Below are positions 34,401 through 52,030 of a stretch of DNA of 64,000 nucleotides, piece after piece (positions within the stretch are counted from its first letter, which is position 1; the number at the start of each line of letters is the position of its first letter). Both the position numbers and the translations under genes were made by a program. Origin of the DNA: Tenrec ecaudatus (taxonomy: Eukaryota; Chordata; Mammalia; Afrosoricida; Tenrecidae); NCBI RefSeq assembly GCF_050624435.1, contig NC_134546.1:18251001-18315000 (forward strand), given 5' to 3'. Under the pieces are notes generated by a model. It was not told the DNA's origin. It did no database searches and saw only the letters and a list, made by a program, of their open reading frames with translations.

Positions 34401-36991
34401 AAGCATTATTTTCCAGCATACATAGAATTTTCCAGAATAGACCAAAAGCAAACCTCAATAAATTTTAACACATCAAAATACTATGAAGTATATTTTCAGA
34501 TCACATGCTATAAAATTAGAAATATGCAATAGGAAGATCAAGGGAAAAACAAAAATGGAAATTGAAAAACACCCTGTTTAGAAATTACTGGGGGGGAGGG
34601 GGGGAGGGGAAAAAAAAAGAAATTACTGGGTAATAAAAGAAAATTTTTTTTAATGAAATAAGAAAACTCTCTGAGTCAAATGAGAATGAAAACACAATTT
34701 ACGAAAACCTTAGGGACACAGCAAAAGCAGTGCTCAGGGGACAATGTATAGTGAGAAATGCATATGTCATAAAAGAACCAGAATTAACACCCTAGTCAGA
34801 GACTCCAACAATTAGCAAAAAAAAAATTAAAAAATCACCAGAAGAAACACTGGCGACTAGAAGAAAGAAAATTGGAAAAATGACTCAGAGAGTAGTGATG
34901 AATTTATCTACGTTAAACTTCCTGAACATGCTTGTTGGCTGTACTGTGCGTATATAGGAAAATGTCTTTGTTCTTAGGCAATAATTAAGTATTTAGGAAC
35001 ATAATATCTAGAACTTACAACTGGTTCAGGAAAAAGCTACACAAATAAGGTGGATTCTCATGGGAAAATTGAGACGTTGGCCACGGAGGCGCAGGAGGAG
35101 ATAAAGCTCAATCAGGAATGAGAAGTATAGTGAGGCTTAAGGCGAGGGAAAACTCCGGGACAAGTTGTCCCTGAGGTGGTGGGAGATACACAGGGCTCGA
35201 GCTAAGGAAGTATACACTGACAGAAAGAAGGGAGATTTGTATTGCTTGCAGCTGCAGGGCCTTGAGTCAGGATGCTACCCGACCTGTGGGAAGTCATCTT
35301 GTTGTTTGCAAACCTGCTCTCTGGAGGGCTGTGAAAGGGGCTCTCCAAACCTGCCTGGAGAGACAGCTCTGTGGAGTGTTGGGGCAGGAGTTTCATAGTT
35401 CATTAGGTCATCCATCCTCCTGAGAGGCTGGGAATGGGGGCTTTGAGGTTTCATTTCCTGAGGAGTGCGGGGGTCGGGGGGGGGCAGCCCGGTTCGGACC
35501 GGGTCCAAACAAAAATGCAGTTAAAAGAATTTTCTACGAACGTTTCCCCCCCCCCCCCCCCCCCGCTCCCATGAACCTTTTGAAGGCTGCAGATGTGGTA
35601 AACCGTGAACGACTGGCTAGTAACTTTTACATGGGAGGTCTTCTAACTTTTCCCTAAGGTTGAGATGAATTTGAGAGAAAGTTTTTAAAAATTGTTTTTC
35701 GATATTGTTATGAAATCAGCAACCCCTGGTTGGAATCCCGGCTCCACCACCAATGTGGTCTGATCTAGGTTTTCGGTGACTTCCACTAAGTGGGGAGCTG
35801 AACAGTCAAGGAAGGGTCCCCCCTTTTCTGTGGGCTCTCAACCACATCTACCTTAACCCTTGCTCTCCCTGGTCCAGGACAACAGTCGGCGGCAGAAGCA
35901 GTTGCTAAACCAGAGGTTTGAGACCCTGTGCGCGGTTCTGGAGGAGCGCAAGGGCGAGCTGCTGCAGGCGCTGGCCCGGGAGCAGGAGGAGAAGCTGCAG
36001 CGCGTGCGCGGCCTCATCCGCCAGTACGGAGACCACCTGGAGTCGTCCTCCAAGCTGGTGGAGTCGGCCATCCAGTCCATGGAGGAGCCGCAGATGGCGC
36101 TCTACCTCCAGGTGGGCCCTGGGGCGGGCACTTGGAGACCAAGTCTCTGGTCTTGTTTCTCATCCCCGACCTGCCCCAGGACCGCGGGCAGAGCCTGTAG
36201 TGGGGACCCCCCTTCCTAGCCCGCAGGTGCGTGCGGGGCTCACCCTTCTTCCCCTCCCTCTCGCCCCTGCAGCAGGCCAAGGAGCTGATCAATAAGTGAG
36301 TAGGTGGCGCGGGGAGGGTAAGAAAGGGGACTGGAAGTGGGCGGGGAGGGGGCGGGATCCTGGGTGCTCGGGGACGTCTCGCCGAGCCCCCGCGCCGCCG
36401 CAGGGTGGGGACGATGTCCAAGGTGGAGCTGGCCGGCCGGCCGGAGCCGGGCTACGAGAGCATGGAGCAGTTTTCCGTGAGCGTGGAGCACGTGGCCGAG
36501 ATGCTGAGGACCATCGACTTCCGGCCCGGTGAGCCGGTGGGGCACGGGGCACGGGGCACGCCCGCGCGGGGACCCCAGTTCTAGCGGGCGGGCTCTCCCT
36601 CGGCGCAGGCGCTTCGGGAGAGGACGAGGACGACGAGGTGTTGTTGGACGGCGACGGCGGCTGCGCGGCGCCGGAGGAAGAGCGGCCGGACGCGGCAGAC
36701 GGTGAGTGTGGCCGAGGGGCACGGGGGCGGGGCCTGGAGACGCTCGCTCCGGCGGGCACGCGCCCCGCGGCACCCCCCATTTCTTTAGTGCCCCCCATCC
36801 CCAAACCGGAATGGGGTGCCTCCAGCACCCACGCAAAAGTGCAGCTTACTCCGCTCACCCTAACTTTGGGGCTCTGGGCTATCACAGTGGATAACCACGT
36901 GGCTGGGGAGGGGGTACTCTGGGGCTCGGTTGCCGGCTGCCTCTGGACCACCTCCCACCGGGCTGCTTCTCCCTGCCAAGGCCTGCACTGA
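13440..36991 (+). CDS. TRIM54: TRIM54 (MURF3), muscle RING-finger E3 ubiquitin ligase, 9 coding exons
   Basis: Exons: 13440-13607, 31508-31680, 32098-32269, 33903-33998, 35878-36111, 36273-36295, 36404-36528, 36609-36701 and 36981-36991, giving 364 aa (human, as recalled, 358). The RING ligands are C26, C29, C42, H44, C47, C50, C78 and C81, split across exons 1 and 2. The B-box spans about residues 126-158 (C126, H129, C138, C141, C146, C149, H155). A coiled coil lies in exons 4-5 (about 170-280), followed by the COS-box region in exons 6-7 and an acidic tail. In the family it ubiquitinates sarcomere proteins and stabilises microtubules, acting at Z-discs and microtubules with MURF1/2. Intron 1 is 17.9 kb and full of retroposons. 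Exon 6 is only 23 nt. The last exon adds just 11 coding bases (ending GLH); it was chosen by its pyrimidine tract and frame and is the least certain exon. Confidence 0.95.
13608..15786. other. TRIM54 intron 1, proximal part
   Basis: No exon or nameable repeat is seen. A G homopolymer of about 16 bases lies near 13780-13795. Confidence 0.4.
15786..15980 (-). mobile_element. SPIN-type hAT transposon (non-autonomous)
   Basis: It ends with aggttgagaaccactg, the SPIN/URR1 terminal inverted repeat, and opens with the matching gtgggtctcagccttcc. Inside are SPIN words such as gacccctgtgaaagggtc. The target duplication is not clear. SPIN is known to have spread horizontally among tetrapods, tenrec included. 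Confidence 0.75.
17583..17770 (-). mobile_element. AfroSINE, minus strand, TRIM54 intron 1
   Basis: The reverse SINE pattern is present: gaccccaccagctgctccac, then gactgacagcctcagaaacc, then ctgtcctacaaggcttgct. Confidence 0.7.
18342..18491. repeat. 30-bp minisatellite, 5 units
   Basis: Five head-to-tail 30-bp units contain ccatttgataactcac, with one to three differences per unit and an exact period of 30. It lies in TRIM54 intron 1. Because 30 is a multiple of three, one minus-strand frame stays open as a decapeptide repeat; I do not think it is coding. Confidence 0.95.
18535..19296 (-). mobile_element. Twin-primed LINE-like retroposon, left part
   Basis: The minus-strand 3' end (about 18545-18725) is joined to an upstream segment in plus orientation (about 18726-19296), which continues at 21457-21765 after a nested insertion. 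The plus segment ends (near 21745) at the point where the 3' segment begins, the mark of twin priming. Confidence 0.8.
19297..21446 (-). mobile_element. Nested, longest copy of the LINE-like retroposon (2.15 kb)
   Basis: A poly-T start at the left marks the A-tail of a minus-strand insertion. The 10-bp duplication tcctctagtt stands at 19287-19296 and 21447-21456. The internal module occurs twice (cacacaggctggtgtgcttc at about 19961 and 20191, period 230). The left end (3' side) matches the other copies; the right 750 bases are 5' sequence not present elsewhere in the window and contain no reverse transcriptase motif. Confidence 0.85.
21457..21765 (+). mobile_element. Twin-primed retroposon, right part
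   Basis: This resumes the outer element exactly where 19296 left off; the uninterrupted order is shown by the nested copy itself (aactagaggaaagttg at about 19760, reverse strand). Confidence 0.8.
21795..21965 (-). mobile_element. MIR, minus strand
   Basis: gatgttatctccattttgcc followed by gaaactgcacagtcacac is the diverged reverse strand of the MIR core. Confidence 0.5.
22330..22540 (+). mobile_element. AfroSINE
   Basis: The SINE runs from aaccagacccatcaagtcc through gtagaactgcccctggg and gagactgtaactcttt to catagcagggctcct. Confidence 0.8.
22985..23195 (+). mobile_element. AfroSINE
   Basis: Full-length pattern: actcactgccatgaagtta, gtagaactgcccctgtgggt, gagtagaaagacccat, ending caccattgaggctcct. 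Confidence 0.85.
23205..23390 (+). mobile_element. AfroSINE, adjacent to the previous copy
   Basis: ctgccatcaagtcagtgctg, gggtttccaagactgtaac, tttcaaactgctgaccatgc, ending ctaccaggactg. It lacks the gcccc block, a small internal deletion. Confidence 0.8.
23955..24155 (+). mobile_element. AfroSINE
   Basis: aaactcactgccctccagtc through gcgctaccagggccccctg; CpG-rich and diverged. Confidence 0.75.
24160..24835. other. AT-rich stretch of TRIM54 intron 1, nothing recognised
   Basis: The part from 24290 is low in GC, with no open frame of note and no repeat I can name. Confidence 0.35.
24840..24970 (-). mobile_element. AfroSINE, minus strand, partial
   Basis: gagttcaaggtcacccaaag, gaaagaccaggcaatcccc and gttgacttgactac match the reverse strand of a SINE variant. 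Confidence 0.55.
25600..25734 (+). mobile_element. RTE/BovB-like LINE, sense, left part of interrupted copy
   Basis: ggacatgttgtcaggggaaa followed by ggacatcatgcttggtaaag is the sense strand just before the RTE 3' end. It continues at 26601-26785 on the far side of an antisense insertion. Confidence 0.65.
25735..26600 (-). mobile_element. RTE/BovB-like LINE, antisense, nested
   Basis: The 3'-terminal 866 bases of an RTE copy lie in reverse orientation, including gcatgatgtccttctccag, cattctggctgtacttcttc and ttatctgcatatcacagg. It is flanked by tggtaaagtgg (25724-25734) and tggtaaagcgg (26601-26611), a probable target-site duplication with 10 of 11 matching. The frames are decayed. Confidence 0.75.
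26601..26785 (+). mobile_element. RTE/BovB-like LINE, sense 3' tail
   Basis: acaagatggactgacacagc, then gttgtccacaaggtcgctgt, then an acctgacaaca end, is the afrotherian RTE 3' terminus as I remember it. It completes the copy begun at 25600. Confidence 0.7.
26790..27849. other. TRIM54 intron 1 segment without recognised features
   Basis: No exon or nameable repeat is seen. The 27079-27549 and 27576-27854 open frames look like chance. Confidence 0.35.
27850..28060 (+). mobile_element. AfroSINE
   Basis: actcactgccatcaagttga, gtgggttttgaggctgtaaa, cgaactgctgaccttgtggt, ending gtggcactaggccccct. Confidence 0.85.
28325..28550 (+). mobile_element. MIR
   Basis: gatgaccttgggcaatctc, then tttgaaatggggctaatgat, then cagtacaaagcctggcac follow the MIR order from core to tail. 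Confidence 0.7.
29445..29612 (+). mobile_element. AfroSINE
   Basis: gccatcaagtcaatgcccac, gtaggacagggcagaactgc and tttcaaactgctgacctagc; the 3' end is truncated. Confidence 0.8.
29872..30064 (+). mobile_element. SPIN-type hAT transposon with 8-bp target duplication
   Basis: It opens with cagcggttctcaacctatgg and closes with ggttgacaatcactg, inverted repeats of SPIN/URR1. It is flanked by ctctagag (29864-29871) and ctctagat (30065-30072), matching 7 of 8, the size expected for hAT. It has no transposase. Confidence 0.9.
30200..30660 (+). mobile_element. Probable L2-type LINE relic
   Basis: The order ccaaagtggcttttctaaaa, acaaatggctttccgttgcc, then tttggccagaagcattct resembles an old mammalian LINE2-like consensus. 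It is diverged, and the family name is from memory. Confidence 0.4.
31150..31340 (+). mobile_element. LINE-like retroposon 3' end, just upstream of TRIM54 exon 2
   Basis: A G-rich tract is followed by tcaagtagaaagacaatgtt, gtgataagagctgtaagagc and CCAATAAAATG, then an A-rich tail. It ends only about 170 bp before exon 2 (31508). Confidence 0.85.
32310..32560 (+). mobile_element. MIR in TRIM54 intron 3
   Basis: gtgtggccttgggtaaacat, then tttcctcatttagtaaacgg, then gacagcacctagagc follow MIR order. Confidence 0.55.
32945..33420 (+). mobile_element. Old L1/HAL1 fragment (ORF1 region)
   Basis: attacccagaatgcaacac, agaaggtctaacatatgtct and ggagaagagatactgatatt follow the order of a mammalian HAL1/L1M ORF1 region. 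The frames are decayed. Confidence 0.6.
33570..33755 (+). mobile_element. AfroSINE in TRIM54 intron 3
   Basis: cttcctgccatgagtcaatg, gtaggacagggtgaactgcc, ggttttgaactgccgaactt, ending acaccacgagggctctt. Confidence 0.8.
34165..34350 (+). mobile_element. MIR in TRIM54 intron 4
   Basis: caactcactagcactatgac and the later tagtatagttactaaact follow the MIR core; strongly diverged. Confidence 0.4.
34430..34900 (+). mobile_element. Old L1 fragment (ORF2 region)
   Basis: tcagatcacatgctataaaa, then gacacagcaaaagcagtgct, then agtgagaaatgcatatgtca match the order of an L1 ORF2 endonuclease-to-RT segment. Decayed. Confidence 0.65.
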
Positions 36992-37104
36992 CCCAAGGAG
37001 CCCGCACGCCCGGACCGGGACTTGCTGGGTTGGCCACCGTGGAGCTTTGCAGAGACCACCGCGCCACGCCACACAGCTTGGTACCCCGCCCCGAAAGGGG
37101 GTTC

Positions 37105-37110
37105 AGTAAA
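37105..37110 (+). promoter_or_regulatory. Probable TRIM54 polyadenylation signal (AGTAAA variant)
   Basis: AGTAAA lies 114 bases after the inferred stop. No canonical AATAAA is present between the stop and the convergent UCN gene. The transcript would end near 37130, leaving roughly 300 bp to the UCN 3' end. Confidence 0.45.
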
Positions 37111-37447
37111 TAACTTCCACCTCCCAGCACTGCGTCTTCATTCACTGCCCCCTCTACGCGACCGCCTTCCCGACCCGAGCTTCTCTCAACCTGGGATCCA
37201 TGGGGGCCCTAGAGGCATAAACCCTTATTGGGCATTCTTTGAGGGCTAGCGCGGACTTGGGGGCCCAGAGCCCGGGAGAGGGTCTAGGTGGTGCACTCTT
37301 GCTGGGGATTCCGAGTGCCTGGAAGGACTGGGGACAGAGGGGGCCACGGGAACCTGGCTAAAAGCCGCCTGCAGCATCAGTGCCCGGTTCCCACCCTGCC
37401 GTGGTCCCCCGCCCCCACAAGACAGAACCCAAAGGCTCTTTAGTGTC

Positions 37448-37453
37448 TTTATT
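37448..37453 (-). promoter_or_regulatory. UCN polyadenylation signal
   Basis: TTTATT on the plus strand reads AATAAA on the UCN strand, about 140 bases after the stop codon. It is the only canonical signal there. Confidence 0.7.
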
Positions 37454-37589
37454 AAAAAACAGTAACCGGAGTGACCTAGGTATTCCGGGGCCACTCGATC
37501 CCCGCGGGACCCGGTCAGTTCAAGTGGCACACCTCCCAGCCCTGGGGCGAGGAAGGAGGTAAAGGTTCTCGAGACCCGGATCGGAACGG

Positions 37590-37955
37590 TCACTTGCCCA
37601 CCGAGTCGAATAGGATGCGGTTCTGCTCGGCGCGCTCCCGCTGACTCTGAGTCCGCGCCAGCTCCAGCAGGGTCCGCAGCAGGTGAAAAGTGAGGTCAAT
37701 GGACAGCGGAGGGTCGTCCCTTCGGGGCCGCTCTTCTTTGGCCCGAGGTCCCCATCTGCCCGGCCCACCGCTCCGCGGAAAGCGCTCCGCCAGCAGCAAG
37801 AGCAGCGCGCCGGCCCCACCGCTCTGGCCCGGGCTCCAGTGCAGACTCGCTTCCCGGACCCCGGCCGCCTCCCGGCTCCAGCGGCTGCTCCCGGGCTGCA
37901 GCCGTGCCAGGAGCAGCAGCGCCACCAGCAGCGCCGCGCGTCCCGCCAGCCTCAT
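37590..37955 (-). CDS. UCN: UCN, urocortin prepropeptide (CRF family)
   Basis: A single coding exon of 121 aa. Residues 1 to about 24 form a leucine-rich signal peptide, followed by a propeptide and a dibasic cleavage site (RPRR, residues 76-79). The 40-residue mature hormone is residues 80-119. It ends FDSV, then Gly-Lys, which gives C-terminal amidation. The core [16 protein letters not shown] is typical urocortin. The start DDPP matches the rat form as I recall it; one residue near the end differs from human (NRILF in place of NRIIF). The peptide is secreted and acts on CRF receptors 1 and 2. An upstream noncoding exon (donor after 38179; acceptor before 37968) matches the known two-exon layout with coding in exon 2. 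It is convergent with TRIM54. The identification is certain. Confidence 0.97.
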   Translation of the reverse strand: MRLAGRAALLVALLLLARLQPGSSRWSREAAGVREASLHWSPGQSGGAGALLLLLAERFPRSGGPGRWGPRAKEERPRRDDPPLSIDLTFHLLRTLLELARTQSQRERAEQNRILFDSVGK

Positions 37956-38178
37956 GGTGCCGCTGGCCCTGGACACACAGGGACAGCTCAGGGTGGCCGC
38001 CTCAGGGGGCTCCACTCGCCTTCCGCGCCCCAGTGGGCGCCCCCGCTGCTGCCCAGGGCCCACCACCTTCCCTCCAGCCCTCTCCACAGCCCTGGCCTGT
38101 CCCACCCACCCATCCTCCCTCCCTCTCTCCTGGCAGTGGATGAGCTGAGCGCAGTCCTGTGCGGAGCCAGCCACTCAC

Positions 38179-38268
38179 AGGTTGCTGCTGTGCGTTTGCA
38201 CAGTGCCAGCCGAAGCTCCAGCCTCTGTCCCTCAGGTCGCGTTCTGGACACCTTGGGGAAAACGGGGT
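38179..38268 (-). other. UCN noncoding exon 1 (approximate 5' end)
   Basis: A GT donor (CT then gtgagtgg on the minus strand) follows position 38179, and the TATA box lies 112 bases upstream. The matching acceptor (gtccag) is before 37968, so the UTR intron is about 210 bp. The 5' edge is estimated from the TATA box. Confidence 0.55.
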
Positions 38269-38290
38269 CTGTCCCCGGACAGCCGCCAGC

Positions 38291-38298
38291 CTTTTATA
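38291..38298 (-). promoter_or_regulatory. UCN TATA box
   Basis: TATAAAAG on the minus strand. It lies about 110 bases upstream of the inferred exon 1 donor (38179), which places the start site near 38265. It is paired with the CRE just upstream. Confidence 0.75.
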
Positions 38299-38317
38299 GT
38301 GCCAGGACAGCTCGGAC

Positions 38318-38325
38318 TGACGTCA
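38318..38325 (-). promoter_or_regulatory. UCN cAMP response element
   Basis: A perfect palindromic TGACGTCA 20 bases upstream of the TATA box. CREB-type control through a proximal CRE is known for mammalian CRF and urocortin promoters. The site is seen directly; its use is inferred. Confidence 0.75.
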
Positions 38326-38379
38326 GTGAAGAACATGCACTGATTGTAGAAACAACGACAGCCGCAGCTTGAGTCCGGC

Positions 38380-39030
38380 TTAGAAGAGTCTAGGCAGCGA
38401 CTGGGTCCGACCCCAAACTGGAGGTCTGGCCGCTCTAGCCCCTGGACAGGGCTGTGCTGACTCCGTCCCCTCTCCTCTAGCAGTAGTGTCCAGTGCTGCT
38501 CCGGCTCAAGAGGTCCCTACTCCCAGCTGTTTCACAAAGGAGAGGGAGTATGCTCACACTCAGCTACCTCTGTGGGACCAGCCAGAGGGAGCTGGGGCGC
38601 CAGTCTGCAAGATTCGTGATCTTTCTTCCGGTACCAGAATTGAAATTCCGGGCAGCTTTGCCTAAGCACCATGGTGGAGGGTTTCTGGCCTCGGGGTGCT
38701 CTTTGATGTCCAAGAGGAAACAAACTAAAATGTACACAATTGGAGGGAGGGCACCCCACTCAGCCCACCTGCTTTTGAATTTGTCCAAAGTGATAAAAGC
38801 TCCAGGTTTCATTTTATTCGTGGGAACCCAAACAGCAGTGTCAGATACATCTCACTCTCCAGGCAATCTCTCTAGGGAGAAGCAAGTGAAGAAACGTCCT
38901 TTCAAATCCCCCCTTTACCTCTAGAGCAGCTCCTGATGTGCCAGGTCCGTGGGACTCACAGTGTCCACATTTGAAAGACTGGACTTGGTGACAGCTGGCT
39001 TCTTTCAGCTCTAGAAATTCTGGCTCCCCC
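38380..39030. other. Short UCN-MPV17 intergenic interval
   Basis: Unique-looking DNA between the UCN promoter and the MPV17 3' end. No gene or nameable repeat is seen. Confidence 0.4.
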
Positions 39031-39052
39031 GCCAGTTTCCTGACTAGCTTCA

Positions 39053-39058
39053 TTTATT
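39053..39058 (-). promoter_or_regulatory. MPV17 polyadenylation signal
   Basis: AATAAA on the minus strand, about 380 bases beyond the stop. This gives a 3' UTR of about 39030-39438. Confidence 0.6.
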
Positions 39059-39438
39059 GACTGTAGGCCCCAGGGTGCAGACATGGTAACCTTAACAGGC
39101 CTGGAGGGGTCCCCAAAGAGCTACACTAGAGCTGGGTAGGCAAAGTGGGGAGACATGGCATTTGCTAAGATGTGGGTGTAAACTAGAGGTGACCAGGTCA
39201 AGAGACTTGAATGCTTCTGGAGTGGCTATTCTGTGGTGGGCATATAAGGCTCGTCTCAAGGTTTCTGTGATTCCCAAAGGAGTCGGTTCATGTTTTAAAG
39301 TAGAATGGGCCATTTTGCAGTCCTAACCCCACTGAGTTCTGACCAGCAGCCCAAATCTAGGAAGCTGTCTTGGAGGCAGTCTGACCCACGGCAGGGCCAC
39401 GCTGGATCATCAGGCAGAAATGATGGCTCAAGGCTGGC

Positions 39439-49217
<9,779 letters not shown>

Positions 49218-49369
49218 TCACCCCATCACCCGGCGCGGTCCTGTCCTCTTGCACCCTCCCCCCTCGCCAGCTGCCGCTCCTAAGCTGTCAGGAGGGCTGC
49301 TTCCTGTCACAGGGGTCGGCCTAGGCAGTCAGGAAAGGGAAGACACACACGAGGAGTCGCCCCGGCAGC

Positions 49370-49760
49370 CACCTGCCTCCCCACTCGCGACCCTGGCGCG
49401 GGCCGCCTCGGGAGGATGGGTTGGCTTTGACTTCCACGCAGTCTGGGGGCCCCGGTTAAGACTTCGGGCAACGAGCCCGCGTCCTTCTCGACGCGAACGC
49501 CACGCCGGGAAGTGGGCCCGCGGCAGCCCGCGCGCGGCACTTGGTACCAGTGGGCACCGGGCGCCCGCAACTCACCGGCGCGGGAGCTCCAGGCGGCAGC
49601 GGCTCGCGCCCACGTGACCTGAGCCGACAGACGGACTTCCGCCGCGAGCCCCGCCCTTTCCTGCGGCTCGGAGTGGACAGGGGCTCGGCTTGGTGACCCA
49701 CCGGCCATGTTTCCTCCCCGACTTTCCGCCTTGACCTGGGTGCCACCCTCTACTCCCGCT
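49370..49760 (-). promoter_or_regulatory. MPV17 CpG-island promoter and noncoding exon 1
   Basis: A dense CpG region with no TATA box, typical of a housekeeping mitochondrial gene. A donor (gtgagttg on the minus strand) ends a noncoding exon at 49576. The acceptor of the next exon is just before 49192, five bases upstream of the ATG. A CACGTGAC box at 49611-49618 fits USF/TFE-type factors. The start site is probably between 49600 and 49720. Confidence 0.65.
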
Positions 49761-49779
49761 CCCCTTCAACTGGCCGGGG

Positions 49780-50230
49780 TTCGGGGAGAATGTGCACTTG
49801 CACTGGGCTCCCCGCAGGCCTCAGCGGCCGCGAACTCCTAAGCGGGTGGAAGTGGGTCTTGTTCACCGTCTCCATGGGGGTGTGGCTGCCTTCAGGAAGC
49901 AGTGGAATGAACAGAACCTTAAGGTGTGAGTTAACTGCCTGCAGCCATGAAGGATACGGGCTTTGAACCTAATATTCTGAAGCTACAAAATGGGAGTTCC
50001 TTGATATTCAAACGCAGCCCCTTGCAGAGGTGGGGATGGAGGCACTTAGTCTACCCTAGGGGCTATTCTATTTATACTTTAGAAAATAGTGCTGGAAAAC
50101 TAGCCTTCATCCCTGTCTGCTATTCTGATTAACAGTACAACATTCTTTAAAAAAAAAAATTCAATTCTGATGTAAAGAGGCACTACAGGGCCAACTAAAA
50201 ATACACACAACCCCGCCTCCCCCCTGGATT
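49780..50230. other. Intergenic DNA upstream of MPV17
   Basis: No gene recognised. A GC-rich shoulder of the promoter fades into AT-richer DNA. Confidence 0.4.
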
Positions 50231-50234
50231 TCCA

Positions 50235-50365
50235 AGGCTAATATTACATGACTTTATGGGAGTAGAAAGCATCTTTCTTCTGTGGAGCAGCTGGTAGTTT
50301 CAAACCGCTGACCTTGTCGTCTGCAACCCAACTCAGCGCCTACACCACCACCAAGGCTCCTGCAA
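50235..50365 (+). mobile_element. AfroSINE 3' half
   Basis: gggagtagaaagcatctttc, then tttcaaaccgctgaccttgt, ending accaccaccaaggctcctg. Confidence 0.8.
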
Positions 50366-50639
50366 TGACACTTTCTAAGGTTGTCGTAGAAATGCCTACA
50401 ATGCCTGAGGGTGAATTTGTCAGCTTGGCAGCTATCGACTACCCCTTTCAGGCTTTCCACCTTTCAGCCCCAATTCACTCAGTTCCTCCATGAGTATGAC
50501 AGGGCGCACCCTGTCAGATACTAGAGAAACAGAGTAAGGAAGCCAGAGAATTCGTCATCTTTTAACTGAAGGACCCTAAGTGCAAACCACCATGCTGGAG
50601 TTTACACTAGTAAATGTCATGGGACAGTGTGTGGTAGAC

Positions 50640-50815
50640 TGAATGCTCTGAGCCAGGCAGTCTGGAATCAGATTCAAACACATTACTGAGTTCAGTGACC
50701 TTGTCTGGGTTGCCTACCCTCTTAGCAGCTGAGTTTAAGTCAAATGTGCCAATACCCACCCTTAAAAGATTGAATAACACATGCATCGTAAGAGCTTAAT
50801 AAATGTTTATCCCAT
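50640..50815 (+). mobile_element. MIR
   Basis: gagccaggcagtctggaatc, then gagttcagtgaccttgtctg, ending agagcttaataaatgttta. The AATAAA here is the repeat's own, not a gene signal. Confidence 0.7.
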
Positions 50816-51714
50816 TCCCCTCCTGCCCCCTTGGGAACACATGGAGAAATCTGGGAAGGCTCCTTGGTGAAAGGAGGATGTGGCTGGGTCTTGAAAGACA
50901 ATAGCACTCTGGTGGAGCTGGTGAAAAAGGCTCAGTCCTAGGAGGGCATAGTGTGAGCAAAGGCACGCAGGTAGAAAAGGGCAGGAACCAATGGAGAACA
51001 TACCGTGAGTGTATGTGTGGGAGTGGGGGTAAGGGGTGCTAAGGACTGAGTGTAGTGGCTTGATGGGAGAGAAAGACCAAAGGCTGAAAGCATCCCAGTT
51101 CTCTTTTTGGAGGCGGAGAGCAGGGCTGCCTTGGCGGCAGCAGTGCAGATAAACTTCTTGGCCATGGAAAACACTTCCCTATCAGTGCAGAAACCTCACC
51201 CTGGCACCATGTGGGTTGGAGCCCCACACTAGGGTGGGGGTAACACTCGCCTCCTCGGGTTGTGGCTCCTCTGCTACTAGTGTGTGTCTTACATGAAAGG
51301 GATTAAACTACTGATTCATCTCAGATTTCCTGATGTCCGAGAAATGGCCTCCTTGGAGCAGCAGGAAGCTGTCCCCGACACCTGGCCAGTTAGAGCACCG
51401 CATGGTCTGTTCTTCGTAGGCACTTCCAGTGGGACTGTGGCCGACTTCTCTGCCCACAAGCCCCAGCCTATACTCTTGTGCACTCCAGGACTGGCTGCCT
51501 AGGTCTCCCTGCTGGAGTCTGTCTGTCTTGCTTGAGGGGCAACACTGAGTCTGCAGCATCCCCCAAAACAACACTTAACTAGAGGAGCGATAACCAGACA
51601 GAAATTACTGTTCTTGGGTTCTGAACACTCCTATATACACCGAGCTGAAACCAAGTAGCTAAACGTATTTAATAAGTCAGCAATGTGACAGTTACCATGA
51701 AGGATCAAAAAGCA

Positions 51715-52030
51715 TGACTTGTAAAAGAATGGTTGAATAAACTGAAGAAATTTAATCTAGAGAAGAAAATACTCGGGGAACACATGATAGCTATTGTTAA
51801 ATACTTAAAAGGCAATCACAGGGCAGAATGACTAGATTTCCTAACACCAATGGGTAAAATTTAGAGGTATGCTCTTTGACGATATAAAGGAAGATCTCTG
51901 AAACATGACTGTCTAGGAGTGTTCAAGTAGGGTCAGATGACCAGTGGCCAGGAATATTTCATAAGCAGGAGCAAGTAAGATCTGAGTCGCTGTTCTACTG
52001 GTAGGGTGTCTGCGGTGTTCCTCAGGTGAA
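51715..52030 (+). mobile_element. Ancient CR1/L3-type LINE relic
   Basis: acacatgatagctattgtta, tacttaaaaggcaatcac and gtgttcaagtagggtcagat follow the order of a CR1/L3 3' region. It lies in or beside the GTF3C2 3' UTR, where no canonical AATAAA on the minus strand was found; ATTAAA variants at about 51667 and 51744 are candidates. Confidence 0.45.

Noticed and set aside
35547-35565. Long C homopolymer (also G or C runs near 13780 and 60920)
   Set aside because: These are simple tracts that often arise by slippage or assembly error. There is no further structure around them.
36289-37074. 261-aa minus-strand open frame over the TRIM54 3' end
   Set aside because: It overlaps TRIM54 exons 7-9 in very GC-rich DNA. 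Its low-complexity P/R/S composition is that of a shadow frame.
37683-38372. 229-aa open frame on the plus strand across UCN
   Set aside because: It is antisense to the UCN coding exon and promoter in GC-rich DNA where stops are rare. It has no domain-like sequence and is explained by codon bias of UCN.
50790-50815. AATAAA near 50798 as a gene's polyadenylation signal
   Set aside because: It is the tail of a MIR copy and no plus-strand gene precedes it.
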